Positions 1 through 10,028 of a stretch of 64,000 nucleotides of DNA are shown here, in pieces. The notes beneath the pieces are model-generated. The model did not search any database and was not told where the DNA came from. It saw only the letters and a program-made list of their open reading frames with translations. The translations under genes were made by a program, and so were the position numbers. How positions within the stretch are numbered: position 1 is the stretch's first letter; every line of letters starts with the position of its first letter. This stretch comes from Rhodanobacter sp. (lineage in GTDB: Bacteria > Pseudomonadota > Gammaproteobacteria > Xanthomonadales > Rhodanobacteraceae), in NCBI GenBank assembly GCA_004298505.1, contig SCRO01000046.1:1-64000 (forward strand), written 5' to 3'.

Positions 1-342
1 GTCCATATTTCCGCCGATTCTTGGCCCATGGAACCACCATGGGCCGGCGAACCGTCGAAAATCTGTCCTCGCACAGCCGAATTCTCGCCTCGACCACCAA
101 AGTCCGACAGACTCCTAGGTGGCAAAATCCAGACCGTTTGGAGCGATGACCAGCGTTTTGTCGACACCTACTACAGACGCTCATGCCGGCCCGGCTTCTC
201 CGGAATACCCGTGGAAAACGGACCGCTAGCCCAGCCGGACGTCCGTACCGTAGCAAGAACCTGGTTCTACCGGGCGTCGCACTATGTATACTCGGAGCGG
301 TACAAACGCCGCACAGATCCGGCGTGCCGCCCGTGGGACATC
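1..342. other. Upstream region without a convincing gene
   Basis: The frame of the downstream crotonase gene stays open back to position 28, but the extra residues resemble no enoyl-CoA hydratase N-terminus, so I treat this as non-coding. A short reading frame begins with ATG at 146 behind GGAGCG and stops after about 27 codons near 226. It could be the start of a truncated gene, but nothing identifies it. Confidence 0.4.
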
Positions 343-1146
343 ATGAACGCTACCGTCTCTACCCCAACTGTTACCGACATTCTGCTGCGCGTCGACCACG
401 ATGGCGTCGCGACACTCACGCTCAACCTGCCGAAGCAATACAACGTCCTGTCGAGGGCCATGCTCGCGCGCCTGCAGGAAGAACTCGACAGCATCGCCGG
501 CGACCGGAGCGTCCGGGTCGTGGTCATCGCCGCAAACGGGAAGGCCTTCTGCGCTGGGCACAACCTCAAGGAGATGCGTGCCCACCCCGACAAGGCGTTC
601 CAGAAAGGCCTCTTCGATCAATGCAGCACGATGATGATGAGCCTCGTGCGCCTGCCGCAACCGGTGATCGCCCGTGTGCAGGGTATTGCCACTGCGGCAG
701 GCTGCCAGCTCGTCGCGACCTGCGACCTGGCCGTTGCGTCCAGCGAGGCGCGTTTTGCGGTTTCCGGCACTACTGTCGGACTGTTCTGCGGCACGCCTTC
801 GGTGGCCTTGAGCCGCAACATTCCGCGCAAGCAGGCCATGGAAATGCTGATCACCGGCGAGTTCATCAACGCCCAGACGGCCCTGGCGCGCGGCCTCGTC
901 AACCGCGTCGCGCCGCCGGATCAGCTCGATGCGGTGCTGCAACAGCTCATCGACAACATCGTCAACAAGTCTATGGCAGTGCTCGGCGCCGGCAAGCAAC
1001 TGTTCTACCGCCAGCTTGAAGCCGGGCTGTCTGGTGCTTACGAACAGGCCAGTGAGTTCATGGCCTGCAGCATGCTGACCCACGATGCAGGTGAAGGGAT
1101 CGACGCCTTCATCGCCAAGCGCAAGCCGCACTGGGACGACCGCTGA
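343..1146 (+). CDS. Enoyl-CoA hydratase/isomerase (crotonase) family protein, ECHDC3-like
   Basis: A 267-residue crotonase-fold protein that probably acts on a CoA thioester in the cytoplasm. The oxyanion-hole segment FCAGHNLKEM lies at residues 69-78 and the second glycine segment, QGIATAAGCQL, at about 113-123. The start at 343 was chosen because crotonase similarity begins just after it. The two glutamates of classical hydratases (rat E144 and E164) appear to be replaced: the first aligns with Gln122 and the second lies in a Ser-Gly-Thr stretch. That resembles the ECHDC3 subgroup and makes simple enoyl-CoA hydration doubtful. It lies beside broken and intact acyl-CoA genes, which suggests a former acyl-CoA catabolic cluster. 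Confidence 0.82.
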   Translation: MNATVSTPTVTDILLRVDHDGVATLTLNLPKQYNVLSRAMLARLQEELDSIAGDRSVRVVVIAANGKAFCAGHNLKEMRAHPDKAFQKGLFDQCSTMMMSLVRLPQPVIARVQGIATAAGCQLVATCDLAVASSEARFAVSGTTVGLFCGTPSVALSRNIPRKQAMEMLITGEFINAQTALARGLVNRVAPPDQLDAVLQQLIDNIVNKSMAVLGAGKQLFYRQLEAGLSGAYEQASEFMACSMLTHDAGEGIDAFIAKRKPHWDDR

Positions 1147-1196
1147 CCCGTCTTCGCCGGTGAGTGCACGACGCTCGGCCCTGGTAGACCGTGCAT

Positions 1197-1380
1197 TCAC
1201 GCAAACAGGTGTTGTCCAGTACTGCACAGTGCATCGTTACGCAGGTTGACGATGACGTTGGCACACTGGACCAGCAGTTTACGCAGGTAAGGGTTCCCCG
1301 CGGGGTTACCGCACCGCACGCCGCTGCTGGCCCGAGGGGTGCTCGCTGGGTGTGATGCCGAGGCTGGTCGCAAACTGGCC
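1197..1380 (-). mobile_element. IS110-family transposase C-terminal remnant, frameshifted
   Basis: Read on the minus strand, one frame gives FATSLGITPSEHPSGQQRR and stops. The next frame continues with NPAGNPYLRKLLVQCANVIV to a stop at 1197. Together these match the conserved C-terminus of IS110/IS116/IS902 transposases (LGLTPSEH...G...GNPYLRKLLV). The N-terminal catalytic DEDD part is absent and the frame is broken, so the copy is inactive. It lies between the crotonase gene and a decayed isomerase gene. Confidence 0.75.
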
Positions 1381-1450
1381 GCTGCGTATTCACGCGGATT
1401 CTGCTCCCCGGCCGGCAGCGAGTGGCAGGGGACTGCCCGGCATCGTGGCG

Positions 1451-1859
1451 TTATTTCGACAGTGCGTCTTGCAAACAGGCTTCCATGATTGCCAGTCGGT
1501 CATTGCCCCAGAACATTCGCCCTTGGACGAAAAAGGTTGGCGCGCCGAATACCCCGCGTTTCAGAGCTTCATCCGTGTTTGCGCGCAAGGCATCCTTGGC
1601 CGGCGTCTCGCCAGCCTCGGCCAGCAGCCGGGTGGCATCGAGCCCCAGCTCTGAGCAGACCGCAGCGACCATAGCGGGCCTTCACCGGTACCGAGGCCGG
1701 ACTCGCCGTGCCGCTGCTGCGAAACACCGCGCCGAGCAGAAAGGGTCGCCAGCGGAGCCGGGCACCCACACCCGTGGCCAGCGCCTCGATTCGGGTCGAT
1801 GCGAGATACGTGTAGGGGCTTGCCGGGTCCCAGAAGAATTCGATGGTTGTGTCACCCAT
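1451..1859 (-). pseudogene. 2-hydroxychromene-2-carboxylate isomerase (DsbA family) pseudogene, internal deletion
   Basis: The N-terminal part begins at the ATG at 1859 (MGDTTIEFFWDPASPYTYLA) and runs to about residue 62 (PASVPVKARY). The reading then jumps frame to a C-terminal part (VAAVCSELGLDATRLL, then GVFGAPTFFVQGRMFWGNDR) ending at 1451. About 100 central residues of the roughly 200-residue family are missing. The family isomerises hydroxychromene carboxylates in naphthalene catabolism, or acts as a kappa-class GST-like protein. The frame change and lost core make this copy non-functional. Confidence 0.8.
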
Positions 1860-1862
1860 AAT

Positions 1863-2516
1863 CGACTCCGACACGGGCAAAGGGATGACCGCAGTCCGGA
1901 TGCCAGGGAGCGCGGCCGAAACGCTGCGCCGGGTGATCGTTGCTGCGCTGACAAGCCACTCGCTGTAGCGCGCTGCCGGCAGGTGACAATCCGGTGCACC
2001 CGGGTACGCAGTTTGTCGCGTAGCACGCCGCCACGCAACCGGCGCGCTCAGCGCAAGCGCGCTCATGCACGACTCGGGCTGCGACAGATGTACCTTGCGG
2101 CCGCAGGCGCTATCTACCCATTTGATCGGTATTGCCTGACTGAGCTGCAGATCATCGATCTTGCCAGGCAGTGGGACCGGCAGCGTTTCCACTTGGACAA
2201 GGGTGCGGACGTCTACTCCAAGGTTGTAGCCTTGATGAGGCGACCATGGTGTATGTGCCGAACGCGTGAAGCGCAGAGGTTGTTGCCCCTGCAGTAGTCC
2301 GGGTCGTTGCCGTTGCTTGGGACCCTCGCCGCGCGCCTTGAAATCCGCATGCCGCGGCACGTGAAAGCGCTCGCGGCGACACGTTCGCTTCCGCCCGCGT
2401 CCGTTGCCGTGTGACGCGGGGGAGTTGTGTCTTTCGGTTGGCTCCCAAAGGCGTTTATGTTTAGTGTAAAGTCGAAGTGTTGATATACATTCGCGCATGG
2501 GGGGAGGAGGCAAGGC
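1863..2516. other. Gap with no recognisable gene
   Basis: About 650 bases between the broken isomerase and the acyl-CoA synthetase gene. Long open frames exist on the minus strand, but their translations resemble no family I know and are rich in Arg/Ala/Pro as expected for random high-GC sequence. The segment near 2130-2230 (minus) reads as a fairly balanced protein and might be a further relic. A purine-rich ribosome-binding site (GGGGGAGGAGG) lies just before the ATG at 2517. Confidence 0.4.
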
Positions 2517-4211
<1,695 letters not shown>

Positions 4212-4353
4212 CGCCTGCGGACGCACCCCCTCCGCCCATGGCCTGCGCGACACATGTGTCGTGCGCGAGCGGCATGTTGCAGTCAAGCGTGCCGCTATCA
4301 AGCGGCCGCCGACGCGGCGCTGCTTTTTCTGGTGCGCCGCGTCAGCGTAGGTT

Positions 4354-4545
4354 TCAAGCCGGAGTTTTCAGCTCGGGAAAGTCTTCTTCCAGAAACTCAC
4401 GCTCGCCGCGTTGCCTGGCCTCGCGCCGCTTGGTTTCTTCGGCCCGCAACTGCACGCGCCGGATCTTGCCCGAAATGGTCTTCAGCGGCCTCCACGTTCG
4501 AACAAACGACGGTTTGTAGCAACCGCAAGCGGGACACGACCAAGG
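4354..4545 (-). pseudogene. Acyl-CoA synthetase C-terminal remnant
   Basis: Minus-strand translation gives KTISGKIRRVQLRAEETKRR and then EFLEEDFPELKTPA before a stop at 4354. This is the lysine-containing C-terminal end of an AMP-dependent acyl-CoA synthetase. About 60 residues can be followed (upstream segment KPSFVRTWRPL). The rest of the roughly 550-residue enzyme is absent. It faces the intact synthetase gene and is not a copy of its end, so it represents a different gene. Confidence 0.72.
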
Positions 4546-4560
4546 TGCCGAGAAGGCGTG

Positions 4561-4962
4561 CTACCGTCTCCTTACCTCGTCGCGAACGTCGACCGGCACG
4601 ACCACCGAACCAATTCCGAGCAGGCTCACGCCGCGCAGGATGAACGGCATCACGGTGGCCGTGAACCGGCTATCGGCGACCAGGCTGATGCTGGCGACGT
4701 TGTCGTTGGGCGTGGTGCAGGCCAGCAATTGTGCCAGCAGTGCGCCGCCCGCACTGTCGATGCCACCGTTCAGCGCGGGGCGGCGCAGAATTTTGCCCTT
4801 GCCGGTCGCCGCTAGTGCGTCCTTGTAATTGACGGAGGAGTACGCGACCTTGACCAGGACTTCACCCGGGGATAAATCGCTGGTTTGCATGGATTCGAAG
4901 CCGGCGCGATGGCCGGTCCCGTCATCGTGAATCCGGTACGCCCGAAAAGCAGAGATGTTCAT
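4561..4962 (-). pseudogene. Acrylyl-CoA reductase-like (YhdH/AcuI family) gene with in-frame central deletion
   Basis: The start at 4962 gives an N-terminal GroES-like half containing VKVAYSSVNYKDALAATGKG. After GGID the reading continues without a frame change into the C-terminal part (SAGGALLAQLLACTTPNDN, then TATVMPFILRGVSLLGIGSV). The family is about 325-330 residues; only about 133 codons remain. The NAD(P)H-binding Rossmann core is lost, so the product cannot be an active reductase although the frame is open. Upstream codons back to 5049 do not resemble the family. Confidence 0.78.
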
Positions 4963-5238
4963 GAATGCCACCTTCCGTCTGATGCCGCAGCGCGCTGGCA
5001 GGTGCGGTGATCGTTTGCCGGCGTCGTTTGCTTCGCCTCCGTGTAGCATAACGAGTGAGCCCCCGCGACCAACCTCGCGTCGGACCTAAACGTGCAGTGT
5101 CCATGGTTGCAGCGACGGCGTGACCACGAACGGCTCATGCAGGATAGGTGCAGTTTGTCGCCGGCTTGCCATAGCGGTCATCGCTGTGTATGGCGCGGGA
5201 CCAACGGTGACAGCGCGACCAGGGTCGCCATCGCACGA

Positions 5239-5930
5239 CGCGTTCTGTACCGCGGTCCTGGTCCCGGATCCCACGCGGCCATGCTGCTGGCAGGTGTCGG
5301 CGCGAACGTCCTCAGGGTCACGCGGCCGGGCGCGGCGCGGCGATGGGCCCACAATCCGGCGCTCGATCGTGGTCGTGCGGGCGAGGTCGCGCTCGACCTC
5401 AAGAGCCTCGCCGGCTGCGACCGGCGGTTGGAGCTGGTCGGGCAGGCCGACGTCCTGATCGAGGGGTCCGTCCAGAGGTCATGGAACGAGTGGGACTGGG
5501 GCCAGCCGAATGTCTTGCCCGCCAGGCGCGACTCGTTTACGGGCGCATGGAACGATCGGCGTGCAAGCAACCTGCTCGATGGCAGCGCGTATTTCTACAC
5601 CTGCTACAGGTGCCGCGACAATGTTTTGTCGCGGTTGGCGCGATCGAACGGTAGTTCCGCGAGTGTCTGCTGCAGCGGCCCGGCTTCACGCGGCACTACG
5701 ACCGTTTCTTCCAGGCGGCGTACGACGATCCCGGGCTCCGTGCCGAAGTCGCAGCGCGCTTCACGCAACGCGATCGCGACGAGTGTGAGGCGGTGTTCGA
5801 AGGCAGCGACGCTTGCGTGTCGCCGGTACTGTCGATCACGGAGGCCCCGACCCATCCGCAGATTCGTACCCTGGGGACGCTGCAGCGCATCAACGGAGTA
5901 ACCCAACCCGCCTTCGCTCCGCGTTTCCGT
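5239..5930 (+). pseudogene. Class III CoA-transferase / alpha-methylacyl-CoA racemase pseudogene
   Basis: Pieces of a CoA-transferase III family protein appear in changing frames: [20 protein letters not shown], then ADVLIEG, then (shifted) [19 protein letters not shown] and RLVYGRM. After a large internal loss come [26 protein letters not shown] followed by TAG, and finally FEGSDACVSPVLSITEAP and GVTQPAFAPRF. At least two frameshifts, one in-frame stop and an internal deletion (the active-site Asp region is not found) make it non-functional. The intact family racemises 2-methylacyl-CoA or moves CoA between acids. Confidence 0.8.
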
Positions 5931-5933
5931 GTC

Positions 5934-6887
5934 TCACTGCACAGCCATGGCGGCCCGGCCGCGGCGCAGCGCGAACTTCTGCGCCTTGCCGGGGGCGGTT
6001 TTTGGAAGCGCGTCGATAAGGTGAAAATCAGCCGGTACCTTGAAGTGCGCCAAGTGCTCGCGCGCAAAAGCTCGCAACTCGTCAGCGGTGGCGGTCTTGC
6101 CCGATGCCAGCACCACGAAAGCGTGCGGCGCCTAGCCCCACTTTTCGTCCGGGAGGCCCACCACGGCCACCTCCAGCACCGAAGGGTGCCGCAACAGGGC
6201 GCCTTCAACCTCGACGGAAGAAATGTTCTCGCCGCCTGACACGATGACGTCCTTGATCCGGTCGTGGATCTCGGCGTAGCCGTCTGGATGCACCACGGCC
6301 GCATCACCGGAATGAAACCAGCCATCCTGGATCGCTGCCTCGGTCGCCTGCGGGTCCTTGTAATATCCTTTCATGATGACGTTGCCGCGCGCGACGATTT
6401 CGCCCAATGTCTTGCCGTCTGCGGGGACATCGTGGCCATCCTGGTCGACCACTCGCAGCTCTCCCGTGCCGATCAACCCGACGCCCTGGCGCGCCTTGAG
6501 GTTGGCGCGCGCGGCGGACGACAGCTTGTCGTGCTCGGGCAGCGGCTCACAAATCGAAATGAACGGCGACGTTTCCGTGAGGCCGTAGATGTGGGTGATT
6601 TCCCAGCCAAGCTCACCTTCCACGCGTTCGATCGTCGCAGCCGCGGGCGGGGCGCCGGCGGTCAGTACCTTCACGCCGTGTCGCGCCTGTCGGCGCAAGT
6701 CCTCCGGCGCGTTCGCGACGCCGATCAGAATCGTCGGCGCCGCACACAAATGGGTGATGCGCTCACGGTTGCACGCGTCATACACTTCGGCCGGAACCAC
6801 CTTGCGCAGGCAAACGTGGGTCCCGCCCGCCGCGGTCACGACCCACGTAAACGTCCAACCGTTGACATGGAACATCGGCAGCGTAGC
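5934..6887 (-). pseudogene. Acyl-CoA synthetase pseudogene, N-terminally truncated with amber codon
   Basis: The remaining sequence starts at LPMFHVNGWTFTW (TAG lies a few codons upstream) and continues through THIYGLTETSPF, GWFHSGDAAVVHPDGY and DRIKDVIVSGGENISSVEVE to DEKWG. A TAG codon at 6132-6134 then interrupts, and the same frame resumes with APHAFVVLASGKTATADELR and ends with LPKTAPGKAQKFALR. About 200 N-terminal residues, including the phosphate-binding loop, are gone. The best match is the medium-chain acyl-CoA synthetase subgroup (AlkK-like). The truncation point lies near an ISAs1-type transposase fragment. Confidence 0.83.
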
Positions 6888-7131
6888 CTACGGTGTGCGT
6901 CGTTGATCGCCGTCGACATCAGACCAACTCGCCATGAGCCAGACAGCCACAAACTTGGTACACCACTTGCGGAACCGTTGCAACAACATCCTCGGCAAAG
7001 CAAACGCGCCAACGCTACCGGCTTGACCTCGGATACCCTTGCATCCGCGGTCCGGTCGTCTTATAGCTGCAACAGCTTGTCAAGCCACAGTTGTTTCCCA
7101 GGCCCAGGACGCTTTTGTTCTCTGCTAATAA

Positions 7132-7809
7132 ATGGCCATCCTGCTGCTCGAAACCTGCGACATGGCCGGGCGCGACCTCACAGCCGATGCCCTGCTGACG
7201 CAGCGCGCGCTGGCCGACTACCTCGTCTCACGTCACGCGCACTATCACTTCACGGTCAAAGACAACCAGAAAACCCTGGCCGCAGACATTCGCACATACT
7301 TTGCACGCCGTGGCGAGCCGGACGACGCCGAACCGATACAGATCGCTCATGGGCGCATCGAGCAACGGTGCATCTGGTGCTCGAATGCGCTGAACGACTA
7401 CCTCAACTTCCCGCACGTCGGCCAAGTGTGGCTGATCGAAGGCGATCGCACCGACAAAAAGTCAGGGGCCTATAGCCGCGAGACGGTCGTGGGCATCACC
7501 CGCCGCACGTCACAGGAGATGACGGCGCAACAACTGCTCGCGATCAATCGCGGCCACTGGAGCATCGAATCCGTCTATTACATCATCGACTGGAACTACG
7601 ACGAGGATCGCGGTCGCATCAGGCCCGGCCACGGGCCGGCCAATGTCACATGGCTGCGGCGCTTCGCGATCGGCCTGCTCAAGACCTTCCAAAAACCGCG
7701 GCAACACATCCCGCAAATGATGCGCGAACTTGCGCGCCGACCTCGCCAGGTGCTCGATTACCTGAAGCTGACCGCTAACTCAGCAGGCGTCGCCGGCGCT
7801 GCAGGGTGA
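7132..7809 (+). mobile_element. ISAs1-family transposase, 5'-truncated
   Basis: A 225-codon frame matching the C-terminal half of ISAs1-family (DDE) transposases: LTADALLTQRALADYLV, HYHFTVKDNQKTL, and the conserved end NRGHWSIESVYYIIDW, EDRGRIRPGHGPANVTWLRR. Full-length members are about 370-380 residues. The N-terminal third with the first catalytic Asp is missing, and a TAA stands immediately before the ATG at 7132. I could not find terminal inverted repeats. The element is probably inactive and may have mediated loss of the adjacent synthetase 5' end. Confidence 0.8.
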
Positions 7810-7858
7810 GAACAAATTTGTCTTGTACATGAACATATAAAACTTGCATCTGCGGTTG

Positions 7859-7888
7859 TTGAGGAGTGGTCAAGTCTGGCGTTAAAAT
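7859..7888 (+). promoter_or_regulatory. Possible sigma-70 promoter for the permease gene
   Basis: TTGAGG at 7859-7864 and TAAAAT at 7883-7888 are separated by 18 bases, 30 bases upstream of the permease ATG. Spacing and hexamers fit a moderate sigma-70 promoter. This is a pattern match only. Confidence 0.4.
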
Positions 7889-7918
7889 GGGCGCTTCACT
7901 CATGCAGGAGGGGGTGTC

Positions 7919-8653
7919 ATGGCTGAGGCGGATACGGTTCCGGCAAGAAAATCGGTTATCGGTGACCCGGTGTGCGTCGGTGGGTTTGGAATCACCACCG
8001 TCACCTTGGGTCTTTACAGCATCGGTGTATTCGATCCCAAGGGTGCGGACGTCGTACTGATCTTCGCCACCTTTTACGGCGGGCTCATACAGCTGGTTGC
8101 GGGTTCCTTTGCGTTAGCCAAGGGCGAGATTTTCGCCGGGTCGTTCATGACAGCATACGGGGCTTTCTGATTGTGCTATGTTGCGCTCATCTTGTGGGGC
8201 GAGCCGCATACGGGAGCGGCTGTAGGCACTGGGGTTGCAATCTTCCTGATCATGTGGACACTCACGACCATAGGTTTCTGGATTGTGTCGTTCAATACCA
8301 ACGGGTTCGTGCTGGCCACATTCACGGAGTTCGTCTGCACGTTGATCGCGCTCGACGTGGGTGCTGCAGGCGGCATCCATCTCGCCAGTTTCATCAGCGG
8401 CTATCTCACGATCCTGCTGGGACTGATGGGCTGGTACGTAGTGTATGCCGAGCTGATCAACGAGACGAGCGGTCGCGAAGTCGTCCCGATGTTCGCGTTC
8501 AAGAACGGCCCGTTGCTGGCACGCCGCTCGTGGGCCGATGGACCACCGTTGGGGCGGTTCCGCCTGCTGGCATCGGCAACTGAACGTACCGTCAGCACTG
8601 ATCTGCTCATGGCGTCATGTACAACAACTGAAAACAACTGCGAGGAGGAGTCA
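7919..8653 (+). pseudogene. Acetate/succinate permease (SatP/YaaH, GPR1/FUN34 family) interrupted by TGA
   Basis: The ATG at 7919 follows a GGAGGGGG ribosome-binding site. The first part shows the family motif region (GDPVCVGGFGITTVTLGLYS) and membrane helices. A TGA at 8168-8170 then stands where the family has Trp (YGAF[W]LCYVALILWGEP). The same frame resumes and covers the remaining helices (FLIMWTLTTIGFWIVSFNTN, FISGYLTILLGLMGWYVVY). A normal stop near residue 195 is also missing: the frame runs open into the next gene. One TGG-to-TGA change would explain the break. A sequencing error cannot be excluded, but the lost terminal stop also suggests decay. Confidence 0.8.
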
Positions 8654-9607
8654 ATGAACGTGACTGACTGCATAACGATGCGAGTAAAACAGGTGATTTC
8701 GCAATCCAGAAACAATCGTGCGCTCCCGATTGCGCGGCGTGTATCTGGCGCACTCGTGGCGTTGGTGCTAACGGCGGTAAGCACCAACGCGTTGGCAGCC
8801 AACCCGGCGATCTCAATCGTCGCGCCTGACGAGTGGAACCTGCCGCTGTTTCAACAACCCACCAATATTTTTCAGCAGACCCTCATTTCCCAACACAACA
8901 GCATGGCGTATGACGCATCGGGCAACGGAATCAAGGGGCCGGGCGGGAGTGTGGTCGAAGGAATCTCGCGGTTTGCGCACGCATGGCAGTGGGGTAACTC
9001 GAAGTGGGGCTCGTTCTGGGAAGTGTTCGTCCCGGAGGTTTGGGAAAAGCTGCCCAAGGGCAGCAGCCTCTCCGGGATGGGCGATCCGCTTCTGAACATG
9101 ACGGTGTATTACAAGCCCACCAAGAACTCCTACATAGGATTCAACGATATCGAGGTGGTTCCGGTTGGCGCGAGCCAGGTATCAGGGCATGCATGGGCCA
9201 ATCTGCCGTACCTTGCGCTCGGCTACGGGATCAGTCAATGGTGGTTCCAGGGCACGTTTGGTGCCGTATTCCCATCGTCGGCCAGCTTGCCAGTCGCGGC
9301 TTGCGGCGACCTACCTACTTGCAAGGTCAGTGCTGGCGATTCGTATTGGGCGCAGGTCGGCGGGACGTTCACGGTCAACCAATGGTGGTCGCTCGGGCTG
9401 ATGGACACTTGGCAGCACAATCTTGCGACGAACATCGAGGCGACGAACACGCGCCTTGATGGCAGCTACGAGAATGACATTGCACCGGTAGTGCGGTTCA
9501 GCTTCAACCCGGGTACCTGGGTATCGCTCTGGTACTACCGCAGCATCGACGGCCGAAACATCGTCAAGACGAACGCGTTGTACATGCGTTTTGTCAAAGT
9601 TCTATGA
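8654..9607 (+). CDS. Putative outer-membrane protein, MetA-pathway phenol-degradation-like family
   Basis: A 317-residue protein. The start at 8654 has a good GAGGAGGAG site 4 bases upstream, although the frame is open further back through the broken permease. Residues 1-48 form a long signal peptide with a hydrophobic stretch (SGALVALVLTAVSTNALA) and likely cleavage before ANPAIS. The mature part is rich in aromatic residues and short amphipathic strands (LNMTVYYKPTKNSYIGFND, DIAPVVRFSFNPGTWVSLW), fitting a beta-barrel. The family is often encoded beside hydrocarbon or aromatic catabolic genes and is thought to help uptake. It probably served the neighbouring permease or catabolic cluster. 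Family assignment is tentative. Confidence 0.6.
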   Translation: MNVTDCITMRVKQVISQSRNNRALPIARRVSGALVALVLTAVSTNALAANPAISIVAPDEWNLPLFQQPTNIFQQTLISQHNSMAYDASGNGIKGPGGSVVEGISRFAHAWQWGNSKWGSFWEVFVPEVWEKLPKGSSLSGMGDPLLNMTVYYKPTKNSYIGFNDIEVVPVGASQVSGHAWANLPYLALGYGISQWWFQGTFGAVFPSSASLPVAACGDLPTCKVSAGDSYWAQVGGTFTVNQWWSLGLMDTWQHNLATNIEATNTRLDGSYENDIAPVVRFSFNPGTWVSLWYYRSIDGRNIVKTNALYMRFVKVL

Positions 9608-10028
9608 CGCTGGCGGCGTGATCGGGGCGTTAATGAACTTCGCCGTGGTAACGAAGAATGTCTCTGGCGTACGGTTTTGTAACCGGGGTTGTGGGTTTAT
9701 TGAGGGAAATGGCAGGCACGCGGCGCAATGCCGACTGGCCGCGAGCTAAGGCCTGCAATAATGGTTTGAAAACGGAGGTGGAAGAAAGCTATGACCAACA
9801 ATGCCCAGACCGAGGAACGCACCGTGGCCAACGTTCCATTTTCGGACTCTTCCGGATAGGGTGTTGATGCGCGCTTGGATTTGACCAGGCTACCGAAAAT
9901 AGCGTGACCAATGCTGGCGCCGGGCGTCAACAAAGCCCAATGTGGGCTATTGAATCTGCCGATCAAATTGATTTACGCGACTACGTTTAACAAATTTGGA
10001 CAGATTTTCTCGATGCGAAGACCCACGC
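9608..10028. other. 420-base gap with a 22-codon mini-ORF
   Basis: No family is recognisable. One item stands out: an ATG at 9791 preceded by GGAGGTGGAAG encodes a 22-residue peptide (MTNNAQTEERTVANVPF, then SDSSG) ending at TAG 9857-9859. It reads like the start of a longer gene cut short by a stop or deletion. The rest is lower in GC than the neighbours and shows no clear hairpin terminator. Confidence 0.35.

Noticed and set aside
1422..2297. A 291-codon plus-strand frame
   Set aside because: It is antisense to the recognisable isomerase remnant and has random Arg/Ala-rich composition.
8168..8170. TGA as selenocysteine or a recoded Trp codon
   Set aside because: Neighbouring genes use TGA as a normal stop, no SECIS-like hairpin is evident, and the permease family has Trp at this position, so a nonsense mutation is simpler.
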